A stretch of DNA of 64,000 nt from Eonycteris spelaea (taxonomy: Eukaryota; Chordata; Mammalia; Chiroptera; Pteropodidae): NCBI GenBank assembly GCA_003508835.1, contig PUFA01000070.1, forward strand, positions 682,001-746,000, in the 5' to 3' direction. The notes under the pieces were generated by a model. It searched no databases and had not been told where the DNA came from. It saw only the letters and a list, made by a program, of their open reading frames with translations. Positions 10,906 to 23,074 of this stretch are shown here, piece after piece. The position numbers and the translations under genes are program-made. Numbering within the stretch: position 1 is the first letter of the stretch; every line of letters begins with the position of its first letter.

Positions 10906-13140
10906 CGTAAGGATGTGTGGGAGAGGCCAGGGACAAGGGCATGACCAACTAGAACAGATGTAGGACTTCGTGTCACAGAGGTTCAAACTGACTGGATATG
11001 AGCCCTATGTGGGTCATTGTCCCTTTTTGGAAAATTTTCTGACAATACCATAATACATGGCAGCAGGGACTCTGAGAAAAGACAATGCCAGAAAATCTTT
11101 GACCATTTTTTCTGGAGTCACAGAAAAACTGTGGAGCTCTTGTGCTGAGCCAAGGCATTACAGCCTCTCTATGTCTTGCCCCTAAGAGATGTCATAGATT
11201 GGATGATAATTCTCTACTATTTGGGACCTACCACATTAGGGGCTGAAGGAAAATGGTCTTTGTAAGTAGACCCCTAGGAACCTGCTAGGAACCTTAAGGT
11301 CTGCTGCAGGAGGTACTTTGCATGGGGCTGCAGGGGCTACTGCGATAAAGCTTGGCATTTGCCATGGAGAATTCAACCTCTAGTAAAGAAAACGAGCATA
11401 CAAATCACTATGCCACAGGGTGCAGGGAGGCAAAACAAAGTCTTGTAGAACTTCAGAGAAAGGAGAAGAAGATTATAAGGAGTTTGGATCTGAGGTGGAG
11501 CTTCAGACGTACTTCGTGGAGGAAGCGGCATTGGAGTTGGCATTTGAGATGGATGTTTCAGTTCCTGGGTGCTCCCTTCCAGATTTCCAGCTCGTTGAGA
11601 GTAGGGGAAATGGGGTCTACCGTATAAATAACTAACTTCAATCTATGGCTTTGAAATTAATGATAGGTTCCTGAACTAACCTTCTAGTGATAGTAGGTTC
11701 CTGAACTGACCTGAGCAGGGGCCAAAAGCTGCCATCTAAGAGGACCCTGACCTACAGGGCAAAACTTGCAATGAATGAAAATTTGGATTACAGCCCCAGA
11801 ATAGAAATTTAGAAATGATTTCTGGCAGTATCTCTTCTGTCTTCTCTTGATTCTCTGAGGCCTCCTGTCCTCCATAGCAGGGCTTCTAAAGTAGAAGGTC
11901 ACATGTGAGATGCGGTGCGCTCAGCAGCAGGAGGAATAGGAAAAGGGGCAGGTACCTCACTTGGGCAAGGATATTTGCATCCTGATGAACAGTGTCCTAA
12001 GGGGCATAATACTGATTTTAGCCTGTTCTTCTGTCTATACCTCTTTTCTTAGTGGTAAAAGATGGCTTTTTCTGCCCTAAAACTCTCCTAAACCATGCTT
12101 GATTTTTTAAAAAGGATTTTTCTCCATTTTATCTGCCTTAAATTGAAATTTAGCCATGACTGGGCCTATATGGTAACTTTAGAGGGCACCAACTGAGTTG
12201 CTTGGCTTGAAGAAAAATTCATGTTTGGGGGTTTTAGCTGACAAGAGGGTGTGGAAGAGCTACCACAGGGCTGTGGACTAGGTTTGGGCTCAGAGTAGAG
12301 GGGTCTGCAGGTATCAGCCAGAAGGGCTGTTTTTTACAAGAAGCTCTTCGAGACAAAGGGCCGCAGTAATGTGGTTTCAGGGTCCAGGTGAGAAAATGTT
12401 ACTCGGAGTACACTGGACGCTGTTAATCACTTCCAGAGCTAACGCTTACAGAATCCTGAACACTGAACAGGGGCTCGGCTTGGGCCTTTCCATGGTGTTG
12501 GAGGAAAGGAACATTTTTCCTATTGAAGAGAGTTTGCTACCTCAACAGTTTCAATTTGGGGAGCTCTATAAATTGCTCCCTAGGCAGGGAAGCAGAATTC
12601 TTATAGAGGGCTGGGGTGAGATGTTGCTTCAAATGGTTGCTTGTGTAGCAGGCATTATTAATGAGGATGGGGTGCAAAAACATAAGAAACTTGTTGTGAA
12701 CACACATGAGATGCCCGTAGACGCTCCCAAATACGCATAGGAGAAAAGATAACTGAGGTTCCTCCTTATATGGGTCAGGAGAACACATTAATAAAATGTG
12801 AGTTGTTATTGTTATTTAAACTCATTTGTATACACTGGCTGGGGAGTTTTGGAGAAATTTGAGTTACATTTGTAAACGTATACACATGAATGTGAAATTG
12901 ATATCGAAAACACTGTTCTAGGAAAGAGAGTTACTCAACCCATTCACAAATAGTGTGGCAACATAGGTCCCTGTGAATAGATGCCACATTTAATATGGAT
13001 ATGAGTCAGCAAAAATCTGCAATTATTTCTCAGTTTTCCAAACTATTCTTGTCAATAAGTAACAGTATGACACAAGGCTTTCCACCATCAAATAGGGAAC
13101 ACAGTTGGATTTTTATTTGTAGATGATCTGTCTTACTCCT
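10906..13140. other. Intergenic, one 123-residue frame, no gene supported
   Basis: About 2.2 kb without a repeat I can name. A + frame at 12369-12740 (123 residues) and one at 11352-11627 (91 residues) are the longest. Neither shows a domain, a repeat of motifs or a plausible promoter, and the first overlaps an 83-residue frame on the other strand. A short direct repeat, 'ataggttcctgaactaacct' / 'gtaggttcctgaactgacct', lies at about 11663-11712. It may be a decayed endogenous element, but I cannot show that. Confidence 0.4.
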
Positions 13141-13144
13141 TAGA

Positions 13145-13255
13145 ATGTGTAATTGGGACTTTGTCATCTTGTTCATTTCTGTACCCTCAGTGCCTAGAAC
13201 AGTGCTTGGCACATAGCAGGTATTCAATATTTGTGAACAAATGAATGAACTCTTG
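13145..13255 (+). repeat. L2 3'-end fragment, sense
   Basis: 'cagtgcctagaacagtgctt' followed by 'ggcacatagcaggtattcaa' and a terminal 'gtgaacaaatgaatgaac' is the L2 3' terminus. Confidence 0.8.
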
Positions 13256-13504
13256 GATTTTATGTAGGAGATGAAAACCATCTCCCTTCTCAATGGCTGT
13301 TACTTATGTGAAGTCTACCTTGAGTCTCTGGTATATGGAAAATTCCACCCTCTCAGTGTGGAGAGTGTGGGTGGTACCTAGGGCTTTATGGGTCAGCATG
13401 TGGGTGTGGATTCTTGTACAAAGAGGCCCTAGGCTTAGCAGATAGTTCCAAAGTCTCGGAGTAACTTTCAAGCAGAATACTATAAAGTTCATCTTTCTTA
13501 AAAC

Positions 13505-14780
13505 ACTTTCTTTTTTCCCATTATAAAAACAACACATGCTTATTAACTAAAGATTGAAAATGATGGAAAAACATGAAAGTGGAAAAATTACCCACAATCC
13601 CTTTACCCAAACATAAAACCATCCTTCTTAGATTATTGAAACAGCTTTTAAATCTGCCCGCTTCCCTCCAGCCTTGCCATCCTCCAATTTAGTTGCCGAG
13701 CCAGGGAGAGATCTTTCTAAAACACATATCTTAAAAACACTTCAAAGGCTTCTCGTTGTCCTCCGTGTCCAAACTCCTCAACAGGATTGACTCTGTTTGT
13801 CTCTTCAACTTCCTATTCCTCTGAGCCCCTATCATATCACGCGTGTGCCAAATGGAATTTCCTTCAATTCTTTAAATGACCAGCACCTTCCCACGCTGCT
13901 TCTGGTCTTTTTCACAAGCTGTTCACTCTGCTTGGAACTCTCTCCCTCTTTCTTGGTACTATTCTTTCCTTTCCTCTGTTGCTTGTCCATGTCTGTCTTT
14001 TCATCTTTTCTCTCTCCAACTCAGAATTTAGATACAACTTCCTCTGATAAACCTTCCCTGATTTTTCTTTCCCTTTTCTCTACCAAATCTGCGTAGGCCG
14101 TCCTGTTGGCTTCAAAAACCCCAGATTTCTCTCACCATATAGCTCATTACACAGTATTTTAGCCCTTGTCTGTGAGAGCATCTCTTTATCCTCAGTGCAC
14201 AGCACAGTGCCTGGTTCATGTCACACAGCTCAATAAATATTTATGGAAGTGAATTTAAATTTAGATGGAAACATTGTTTACATTTTAGAAGTATTTCCTC
14301 TTAACTTTTGCTTTAATCATATTGTATTTTTTATTTTACATGAATATAATGAGTCATGTAAATTTCATGTTAAAGGCCATATAAGCATTTTAATCCTATT
14401 TTTAATCTTATAGATTTTTTTTAAAAAACTTAACATTATATGAAGTATTTTCAATTTACCCAGCCTTCATAAACTTCATTTTTAACGAATGTATACTATT
14501 CCACTAAGTAGATGTACTCTAACGTCTACTGTAGGACATTTAGGATTGTTCACCTGTTACAATTTGTTAATAACTTTGCTATAAATAGCTTTTGGCATAA
14601 AGCTTTTTCATATTTTGAATTATTTCCTTAAGATATCCAAAGTAAAATTTTAAAGTCATTGAGCACTTTAAAGTTCTTAATACATGCTGCCTAACTGCCT
14701 TCACAAAGTGTTATCAATTTATATTGACACCAGCAATTTATGTAACTGCTCATTTCATTCACCTTCATCAAAGTCACTTC
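13505..14780 (-). repeat. Old L1 3' UTR/ORF2 remnant, antisense, split by L2
   Basis: The left part (13505-13612: 'aacacatgcttattaactaa', 'ttacccacaatccctttacc') and right part (about 14255-14780: 'actttgctataaatagcttt', 'ctgccttcacaaagtgttat') are consecutive antisense portions of an old L1. A sense L2 (13640-14255) separates them. Confidence 0.6.
13640..14255 (+). repeat. L2 LINE fragment, sense
   Basis: A long sense L2 in canonical order: 'cttcaaaggcttctcgttgt', 'actctgcttggaactctctc', 'cctctgataaaccttccctg', 'tagctcattacacagtattt', 'agcacagtgcctggttcatg' and 'ctcaataaatatttatggaa'. The 99-residue frame at 13797-14096 is part of it. Confidence 0.85.
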
Positions 14781-15060
14781 CTTTTCAACCATTAAAAACT
14801 TTCAAAGAACATGTACTTCCCAAAGGCAACAACACAGTGGACACAGGGCTAACACCTGGCCCTCTCCTCACCCTCTTCCAAGGGCAGTGTCTCAGTTTCC
14901 TTTGCAGAGTGCAAACATTCCCAGCTTTCATCCCACTGGCCTGTGCAGTCGCTCTGAGCCTCTATTTCCTCCTCTTAGGGGAGCGAGATAGCTTTAAGTT
15001 TGCTCTAGTTATTCTATTTCGAACCCTTTAAATGGACCCAGGGCAACCTCTACTCCCATT
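14781..15060. other. Intergenic, nothing recognised
   Basis: Non-repetitive-looking sequence. The 115-residue frame at 14684-15031 begins inside an antisense L1 and is not supported as a gene. Confidence 0.45.
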
Positions 15061-15096
15061 AACACACATGCGCGCGCGCGCGTGCACACACACACG
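15061..15096. repeat. (CA)/(CG)n alternating purine-pyrimidine tract
   Basis: ACACACATG, then a CG run of six units, then GTGCACACACACAC. It is fully alternating purine-pyrimidine over about 30 bp, the type of sequence that can adopt Z-DNA. Confidence 0.9.
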
Positions 15097-15206
15097 TTAA
15101 TACGTTAATGTCTACCTGAGGGCAAAATCCACTTAGACTACCTTCCCATTCACCTTGTCTTTTTCCTGGCTGATTCCTTTGTACTTTCCCATAGTTCCAT
15201 CTTTTA

Positions 15207-15344
15207 TCCTCCCTCCCTCCCTCCCTTTTTCCTTCCTTCCTTCCTTCCCTTTCCTTCCTTCCTTCCTTCCTTCCTTCCTTCCTTCCTTCCTTCCTTCCTT
15301 CCTTCCTTCCTTCCTTCCTTCCTTCCTTTCTTCTTTCCTTCTTT
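15207..15344. repeat. (TTCC)n microsatellite
   Basis: CCTCCCTCCC leads into about 25 TTCC units, giving a pyrimidine-only strand of about 140 bp. The Lys/Gly/Arg- and Ser/Phe/Leu-rich frames on the two strands (15133-15412) are translations of this repeat. Confidence 0.95.
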
Positions 15345-15349
15345 CAACC

Positions 15350-16125
15350 ATTTATTCAACAAATTTATCACCTACTAAGCCAAGCATAAGCACTTGGATA
15401 CACAGAAAATAAGGCAGCAGTAGTTCCTGACTTCACAAAATTTACATTCTATATTGAAAACAACAGACAGACAAACCCATACATTAAGTCGTTGCACATC
15501 GAGATAGGCGTTATGAAGGAAACAAAGGCTAAGGGAGAGAATACTGAAAAAGAACTTTAAATAGATTAATACCTCCCTCCCTCCCTCTCCTTTTCTTCCC
15601 CCTTGAACCCTTAACTGTGCTTTTTCTTCTCTCCAGCACTTACCACATCTTACAGAATATGTATAAAATCTCCTGGTTTATTTGTTTATTATCTGTGTCC
15701 CTCAACTTAAATGTAAGCTCCAGGAGGGCAGAGGCTTTACCATTTCCCACACTTGGCCTACTGCAGGTTCTCAGTAAGTATTTGCTGAATGACTTCATAA
15801 GTAGAAGGCTTTCTGGGGAGATGTGTGTGAAACTGGGGCCTGAGGATGAGAAAGAGCTGCTTGTGAAGAGAGGTGGTGTCAGAGGTCCAGGCGGAGGAAA
15901 CAGCAGATGCGGGGACTCTGAGGCAGAGAAAAGGAACGGAGAGCAGCCCAAAGTGGCTGAGTCAGGGTGAGCAAGGAGGCAGCAAACACCAAAGGATGAG
16001 ATTTGGCAGGTAGTCGGGGCCCCTGTAATGCCAAGCCTTGTACACCCTAGTCAGGAGTTTGGATTTCATTCCAAGGGCAATGGGAAATCACTGAAACTTT
16101 GCTTTGACAGGGCACCAGGATATGC
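15350..16125 (-). repeat. L2 LINE, antisense, with a sense L2 inserted
   Basis: Antisense L2 at 15350-15565 ('caaccatttattcaacaaat' onward) and 15806-16125 ('aggagtttggatttcattcc' at 16052, 'caagggcaatgggaaatcac') is split by a sense L2 3' end at about 15575-15805. The frames at 15617-15970 (+) and 15640-15951 (-) straddle the junctions and are not genes. Confidence 0.75.
15575..15805 (+). repeat. L2 3'-end fragment, sense, nested
   Basis: 'ccagcacttaccacatctta', 'atgtaagctccaggagggca' and 'ttctcagtaagtatttgctg' are the sense L2 3' end, lying inside an antisense L2. Confidence 0.8.
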
Positions 16126-17190
16126 CTCCCTGCTTTGGCACAGTATAACTAAAATACTTGTGGGGGTGAGGTGAAGGTGGAATGGGGGTAATTCACATGG
16201 TGAGTTCTTGTACACAGATTTGTCTTCACCCTGTGACCCATATTCTCCCTGGTGGGTGTGGAGGACCAGACTCCTTCCAAGCCTATTGTTTTAGGATCCT
16301 ATAATTATCAGGCAACAAACATATAACTATACTCTTCTTGTTATCATATGTCATTATGTTTTGATATCCAGCCTCTTAATGACTGACCCATATGGGAAAC
16401 CTCAATCCTGAAACAGGGTCTGGAGATGCCATTTTTAGGATGACAGTAGATCTGACTCAGATATGGCGAGTTGGGGAAACATCTTTTATATTTTGTATTC
16501 TTAACATGAAAAGGGAAGTCATGGCTTTCCCTTGAACTCTGCCCTTTGGTCTGATAGCATGGAATTTTGTCCAGTCTGGTTTATGTTTCTCAGACTGTTT
16601 GTGGTCTGGTCGAGGGTCTTGCTGTGAGGGTTCAGGCCCTGTAAGAGCAGCAGAGGCCCCCAACGGGGAGCATTCAAAGAGCTGGGCTGATGGAAAGGTC
16701 CCAGCTTCCCGGCCCTTGTTATCAGTGGCCTTCTTTGGAGAACACCTTCCTCCTGCCTCTGACACCTGCAGCTTTCTTTGGTGCTCATCCTTCAGCAACC
16801 CCCTCAAGTGGCCAAACCTTTTTGTTCATTCCATAGGCACTTCGTCCTATCACTGACCATTTCATGCGCAAATAACCTCCTTCTCATCTACCTCCCTAAT
16901 GCTTGGGTCCCCTTTGCCTTGCTCTTCCCTCTAGGGAACCACCAGCCATTCTGGTCCAGCATTTGTCATCTTCTCTCAGTGAAGTCATGTCATTAGTTCT
17001 CCCCGAAGGACCTATCTTCCTTTGCCGAAGCCTGGGAATACATGGGATCAATGGAGCTGGAAGGTGTGTGAGTAATAGAGTAAAACAGAAAGTGTGAGTG
17101 GACAGTGGGCAGCTGACAGACTCAAAAGGGTATAACGTGAGGCACATTAGAGATGTCATTTCCCCTCTTCCTGCAGAGAGTGTGGAGGGG
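16126..17190. other. Intergenic, no gene or nameable repeat
   Basis: About 1 kb with somewhat higher GC around 16600-16760 and no transposon I can name. Overlapping frames on both strands (16457-16807 minus, 16599-16856 plus, and others) lack any recognisable domain. Confidence 0.45.
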
Positions 17191-17270
17191 TCTGTCTTTC
17201 TTTCTTCTTTCTTTTTTCTTTCTTTCTTTCTTTTCTTTCTTTCTTTCTTTCTTTTTTTTTTTTTTTTTTC
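17191..17270. repeat. (TTTC)n microsatellite with T-run
   Basis: About 60 bp of TTTC/TTTTC units ending in a run of 20 or more T. Frames at 16896-17291 (-) and 17098-17328 (+) owe their length to this tract. Confidence 0.95.
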
Positions 17271-18519
17271 TAGTGAGCAACCGGCCTGCATAAATCCAGT
17301 TATTGTAATTGAGTTAAATTTACAATAGACTTAGTCTGGCACACATTTAATAGAATATACCTAAATTGTTACTGGGTTGTACAGCACTCAGGCACACACT
17401 AGAAGCAATTTACTGATGTATTATTATTTTTTTTATTCAGCTTAACCACATTTTGTTCTGCTCATCTCCCTTCTCTAACATCTATAATTGGCACTGGTGG
17501 TATTCCATGGTAGCGCTATATTAATACCATATGAGTATATCACACTTTTTAGTGATTATTATTCTGTAGAGGAAATTAGACACAGAGTCCATACGTATAA
17601 TTAACAAGTGGAAGAGGCCAGTACTGTGTTCCGATACTGGTTTTCTGACTTCATCCCATCATTCTCTCAACAATATTGCGGGCTGTTGCATAATTGCTCT
17701 CATCTGAAGGTCTTAGCATGTCATTTGCCAACAGCAGAGGGGAGTCACTCTGGGAGGGTAAGGGCATTCTTACAGCTAAGTGAAACAAAGCTTTGGATTC
17801 CAGAGCAGATGGGTGGGAGGGGTGGAGTCAGGTTTAGAGGAGGTGGAGTGGACATCACAACCTGTGTGCTCTATATTCTCTTTCCCCTACTCTAGCCTTG
17901 TATCTCAAAAATATAAAACGAGTCTCTACCAGGGTCAGTCTGATTGTAACACCAGGAAAAAGAAGTTCCCTGGCCAAAGTGGCTTCTCTCACACTGTCTC
18001 CGATGGCAACCAGAATTGCATAGTGGCCTATAGAGCTGTTTTCTTCAGACAGTTGGAACAGCAGTGGGATTTTGTACCCTGCTTTGTGACGGACATGTGA
18101 ACGTTTTATTTTTCTTGGTCATTGAACCTCTGTATAACTGCAGAGAAGGTGACAGTAAAGTGTGAAAAGATGCTAATGCCAGTTGAGCAATCTGTTCTTT
18201 GTAGGCTTAGGAGCCCCGAAAAAAAGCTACTTCAGAATAGGTCAAATGGACTGTGCTGGGCCAGTCATGGTTGCTATGATAACCAACAAACATGTTTGAC
18301 TTCCAAAGGCCCTGCCCCTGAAGGGGATGATGGCTTTTGTTATGAAACTTGTGAACTTCATCTGTTTCTCCACTATTTATTTTCAAAGTTGTTAACAGTA
18401 ACAAATTACTCATTACCTATTGTCCATCTCTGCTCAAGTCTGGCACTAACGCCAGTCCCCACCTCCCTCTCTGCTGTGGTCAGTGTCTGGTGTGCGGTTC
18501 TGACCTCTGCAGAGGTTTA
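17271..18519. other. Intergenic, no supported gene
   Basis: No nameable repeat apart from a possible L1 trace at about 17480-17580. The frame starting at 18122 (175 residues, ending 18649) is one of the longest in the window, but it runs into a probable MIR, shows no domain and has no CpG-rich start. Confidence 0.4.
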
Positions 18520-18700
18520 TGGGAACCACAGAGAAGCACACAGTAGTGTGGCGACGAGGAGATCAGAGCTCTGTTGTTCAACTTTAACCACTATAGCCAT
18601 CAGTTCCATTAAAAGGGGGATAAGGATATCTGCCTTAACTACTTTATGAGGTTTTGTGAAAATATATGAGACTTTGGATGTAAAAATGATTTGAAATGTT
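18520..18700 (+). repeat. Probable MIR SINE, sense, degraded
   Basis: 'attaaaagggggataaggat', 'ctactttatgaggttttgtg' and 'aaatgtttagtgcattatat' follow the sense MIR order with heavy decay. Confidence 0.45.
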
Positions 18701-19104
18701 TAGTGCATTATATTCACATAATAGGGAGCATGATAATTTAACTTCTCAATCTTCAGATAGAATGCTTATGACAGATGACTAATATATTCCCTCTTAAATG
18801 TCAATCCTAACTGAATGATAGAGGCTGCCTCTGTGTTGAGAATTCTGAGGCTGCATCTAAGCTCAGCTGGCAATAGTGGCAATCGTTTAGTGATGTCTGC
18901 TATGTGTACAGGAGGGAGAAGTGGCATCACAAGACCATGTATTTGCTGCCCTGGTTTAGGATGTTCCTCCATTGCTCCTTATGCTGCATTTGGAGGTTGG
19001 CCATTCATTACTGCTCAGAGACTTGCTTGATGCTGGTCTGCTAGAACTGATTCATGGGAGATACACTCTTAACAATCCAGGTTGAAAACTGTAATGATTA
19101 TTAT
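18701..19104. other. Intergenic, nothing recognised
   Basis: Short frames on both strands around 18766-19030 have no recognisable features, and no repeat is recognised. Confidence 0.45.
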
Positions 19105-20312
19105 TTTTTAAAAACATTTTGATTTCTTGTTGGTAAAAGTGAAGTGTGTTTATTGTTAGAAATTTGATAAATAACAGAGAGGCAGACAGAGAAAATAAGT
19201 ACAGTTCATAATCTCATCATTTCTGGATAATTTTTAACATTTTGGTTATGAATTTCTTGACTTTCAATCTGATTTATTATTTTTAAAAAATGATCACTGG
19301 TTGCTGTATGAGGAATGGATTGTAGGCAGGCAGTGTGGCTGCAGAGAGACCAGTTGGGAGGCTCCTATAGAAGTCTAGGGTAGAGATGCTGGTGGCTTGG
19401 GCTGAGGGCTGAGTAGTGGGGTTGGTGAGAGGTTGTTGGATTTGGTGTATATTTTCAACATGGAGAAAAAGGACTTGCTAATGGATATAAGGAAGGAAGG
19501 CATGCAAAGAATGTGGTCCAAGTTTCTAGTTCTATCTTTTATTAAATGATAATCCATTCACAGAGGTGGGGAACAATGAGAGAGAAGCAGGTGTTGGGGG
19601 CAGGCATGGTGATGGACATCAAGAGTTTAATTTTGGGTATGAGAAGTCTGAGTGAAAATTTCACACCCCAATGAAGATTTTGATTAGGCAGTTGGACATA
19701 TGCTGGGAGTTCCAGGGAGGAGGATGGGATTGGGGATTTTAATCTGAGGATCATCAGCATGGAGAGAATGGAAAAGAGATGGGACTGGTTTGGAGAGTTA
19801 GATGTAGTAGAGAGAAAGTTTGAGAACTGAGGTGTGAGACCATCCAAAATGTATCTGTTGGAAAGAGTTGGAGGATGCAGCATGGGAGACTGAAGGAGCA
19901 GGTAGCCATTGTCTAGGAAGAAAAGTAGGAGAGAGCACAGTGGTTGGTAGGCAAGAGCAGAGGGTAGTTCAAGAGAAAGAAAGTGCTTTCTCTCTGTACA
20001 CACAAAAACACATGCATATACTACATGTATGTACACATGCATATTTTCACATAGAATATGTACATTTTTACATAAATATAAGGGCTTTTTCATTTATCAT
20101 GAGCACTTCCTCATACCCTTCAAAACTCAACATATTATTTTGAATGGCTTTAAAATATTCCATTCTCATGAATGTAACCTTGGGACAAACATCTTTGTAT
20201 GTGTATCTCATGTTTCCTTAGATTAAATTCCTGAAATAGAATTACTCATGGATATAACATCTTTAAGGCTTTTGATACATGTTGTCAAATTACCTTTCAA
20301 AAAGGCTGTATC
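19105..20312 (-). repeat. Old L1 3' remnant, antisense, split by L2
   Basis: Antisense L1 flanks at 19105-19250 ('taatctcatcatttctggat') and about 19990-20312 ('attaaattcctgaaatagaa', 'gttgtcaaattacctttcaa') enclose an antisense L2 (19260-19985). The arrangement parallels 13505-14780. Confidence 0.55.
19260..19985 (-). repeat. L2 LINE fragment, antisense
   Basis: 'aaaatgatcactggttgctg', 'gagaccagttgggaggctcc', 'tttgattaggcagttggaca' and 'tctgaggatcatcagcatgg' are consecutive parts of antisense L2. The 183-residue minus-strand frame at 19542-20093 reads the sense strand of this L2 and is not a gene. Confidence 0.8.
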
Positions 20313-20314
20313 AA

Positions 20315-20497
20315 TAGTTTAGGGGCAAAGGGGAGGTAGAAAAGGGTAAAGGGGGTCAAATATATGATGATAGTAAGATATTTGACTTTGGATGGTGAAC
20401 ACACAACCCAACGTACAGATGATATATTATAGAATTGAAATCTATATAATTTTGTTAAGCAATGTCACCTTAATACATTTAATTAAAAAAAAGAAAG
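20315..20497 (+). mobile_element. L1 3' end with A-rich tail, sense
   Basis: 'ggtgaacacacaacccaacg', 'attatagaattgaaatctat' and 'ataattttgttaagcaatgt', then a tail of A residues, form an L1 3' terminus of the type I associate with laurasiatherian genomes. It sits at the edge of an older antisense L1, so it inserted later. Confidence 0.65.
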
Positions 20498-22074
20498 GTT
20501 ATACCAAGTTGTATACTTCAGCAGTCAACTGAAACCAAGTATTTGGCAACCACTGTTACCACGGGAAAAATATATATGTATATACACATAAAAACTTAAA
20601 AAAAATACATATAACTTTATCAAGTTTTTTCCATTTTTTCATGACTTTATTAATTGATCAATAGAGGTTTCAGTATAGGTTTCTTATATGCAGTGTGAGT
20701 GGTGAGCAAATTTATCTCTGCATCCAAAACTTCTTAAGTATGAAATCATGAGTGTAAATATCACCCAAGTCAGCTATTCAGGCCAAGAGGGTGGGGGAGG
20801 AGGGAAGCTAGGTCTGCGCCAGTTTCTAGGCTGAGGGGTGGAGGAGATCTCGGTCAGCACTGCAGGAGATGGTGTGATTCCCAAACTTGCAACGCCTCCT
20901 CCCATCCCAGCCTGACTTCCTGTGCGCCCAGCCTGGGAAAGGGCGTGGTCACCGAGGCAGAAGTATTTCTCATAAGTGTAGCAGAGAGAGCTCAGATGTG
21001 CAAGGTGGTGGAATAGCTCTGTTGCCCTGTGAACAGCAGTCAAAATTGCCCAACTAAACAACGAACATGAGCCAGAGGGACTTCGGCAGACTGCCCTACA
21101 TGCAGTGTCCCTTGCTGACTGGGTGGAGCCACTTCAGTTCTGACAAGCTTGGTCTCTGTGTAGAAATCTTAAGAACCCTCTGCTTAGCCTTTCTGGGCAT
21201 CTGTCTGGCTGAAGTGGAAAGACACTGTATATTGGGAAACTGCAGAAGGCATCTTGCTGTTGGTCTGCAGCATTGCAAAGGGCAATTGCACCATGCTGTT
21301 ATGCTACAGATGTGGAAACTATATATACCGAAGTGATAGGGATCTTAAGAATGCATGGAACATAACGATCGGCTGCAAATGGGGCTGTGGCAATCCTGTA
21401 TGCAATATTTCTCATTTTATAACCATGCCAATAGTAACAAGAAATCTTGAAAAAAATTGCAACCCAAAGGAAAAAAGGAAACGATCCTTTGCTTTCTGGA
21501 TGGTACTAACAGTTGTTTTATTTTCTCTGGCATCCAAGAAAGAATTCCTGAGAGAGCACAACCATGTAAATTAGCAGAGGCCCCAAATCCAAAGGAAGTC
21601 ATTCAGTGAGAAGTTAAAAATGAAAATGGAAAGTACAAATAGGCTGATATTTTCTTCAGATGTTTTCTTTTATAATTTAAAATAATAAATTTTCATTTTC
21701 TATCATTCAACTAATGGCAAAGTGTATAACATAAAGCTAATCTCTTGCTCCCTCAAACCTCACTCTCACTCTTCAGTAGTTTGGTATATATTTCCCAGAA
21801 CTTTGTTCATACAATTACAAACGTTTATAAAGGGTGTATTACATGGCCTATGTATAGTATGTTTATCAAACTGCTAGGAAATAGTTAGTGCTCAATAATA
21901 TACCCCAAAACATATAATTAAAAAAAGAGAGATTATACTATAAAAATTCTGCAACTTGCTCTAAATTTTATTTAAATGCAATCTCTCTTTGCCTCTTGGC
22001 AGGCCATTTAATTTGATCTGTGCTTATATAAAAACAAAAGACAAAAAGTTTTTTTGAGGCAAAGACTACCAGAT
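20498..22074. other. Intergenic, GC-raised patch, no gene supported
   Basis: A patch at about 20830-21130 is GC-richer and has more CpG than its surroundings. The frame at 21254-21574 (106 residues, + strand) and others have no recognisable domain. Possible old L1 traces lie at 21700-21990. Confidence 0.4.
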
Positions 22075-22675
22075 TTGTTCATTCGACTATTTTTTGTTGC
22101 CTGCCAACTATACATCTGGCTCTGTTCAAGGTGCTGAGAGGGAAAAAAATGATAAAAATCCTTGCCCTTGTAGAACTAACATTTTAGTGGAGAAAGGTAG
22201 AAAATGAACAAGTATAACACATGATATGTCAGATGTTGCTAGCAGGGCATGTTGGGGCTTCAGTTATGACAGGCCTCAGTGAAAAAGTGACATTTGAGCT
22301 AAGATGTGGAGAGGGGTGGGTGACACTAGGCTAATGAATGGTGGAAGGGTACCTCAGGAAGTAGGAAGAGAAAATGCAAGACTTCTGAGGAAGGAGGTGC
22401 CTGGCTTGCTCAGATAGCAAAAAGGCAAATGTGGCTGGGGAATGGTGAAGGCAGAGAGAACAGAGGAGATGGTTAGGATTGTGTGAGCCACGTTGGCCAT
22501 ATAGAGGCCTTTGGCTTTTGCTCTTAGGGGGACAAGATGCCACTGGGGGTTTTGAGCAGAGCACTCTCATGTCCCTCTGGACGTTCTTGAGAACAAACTC
22601 TAGAGGGCAAGGGCAGACGTGGGGAGACCTGTGAGGGGGCCACTGCAACAATACAAGGGGAGTAGAAATGAGCTT
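22075..22675 (-). repeat. L2 LINE fragment, antisense
   Basis: It begins near the 'ttcattcgactattttttgt' 3' end and runs through 'aaaaagtgacatttgagcta', 'aaggaggtgcctggcttgct' and 'gggttttgagcagagcactc' in antisense L2 order. The 106-residue minus frame at 22331-22651 is L2. Confidence 0.8.
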
Positions 22676-22779
22676 TGCTCAAATGTCATCACCTAGTCGA
22701 GATGTCTTGTGTTATGAGTGATAACTCATTCCAATGAATTCTTAGAGCAGTTTTTTCCTCTGGAGAGCTATGATACACA

Positions 22780-22995
22780 CTGCAAAAAGGAAGGCCTTGG
22801 AGTCAGAGGAACAGAACCCTGGCATCAGACTTCCTGAAGTGTTAATGCAGGTGTTGCCATTATCTGTGTGATTGTAGGCAACCTCAATCTTTAAGTCTAT
22901 AAAATGGAGTTAAAGCAGGCTGGCAGGATGACTAAATGAAAAGCATATGTGAGGCACCTTGCACAGTGCACAGGCATTCGATAAATGTCAGATCT
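22780..22995 (+). repeat. MIR SINE, sense
   Basis: 'ccttggagtcagaggaacag', 'ctgtgtgattgtaggcaacc', 'aatctttaagtctataaaat' and 'cacaggcattcgataaatgt' follow sense MIR. Confidence 0.75.
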
Positions 22996-23074
22996 CTTTC
23001 TTCCTTCACCTCTTAATGTGTTGCTTTTAATATTCTACCTTTTATGAGTCAACCTTTTGAATTGTTATATGTTC

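Noticed and set aside
15133..15412. Lys/Gly/Arg repeat protein on the minus strand and Pro/Ser/Phe frame on the plus strand
   Set aside because: Both are products of the (TTCC)n microsatellite.
18122..18649. 175-residue + frame
   Set aside because: No domain, no start context or promoter, and its end runs into a probable MIR; chance frame.
19542..20093. 183-residue minus-strand frame
   Set aside because: It reads the sense strand of an L2 (19260-19985) and then an L1 edge; it is a transposon remnant.
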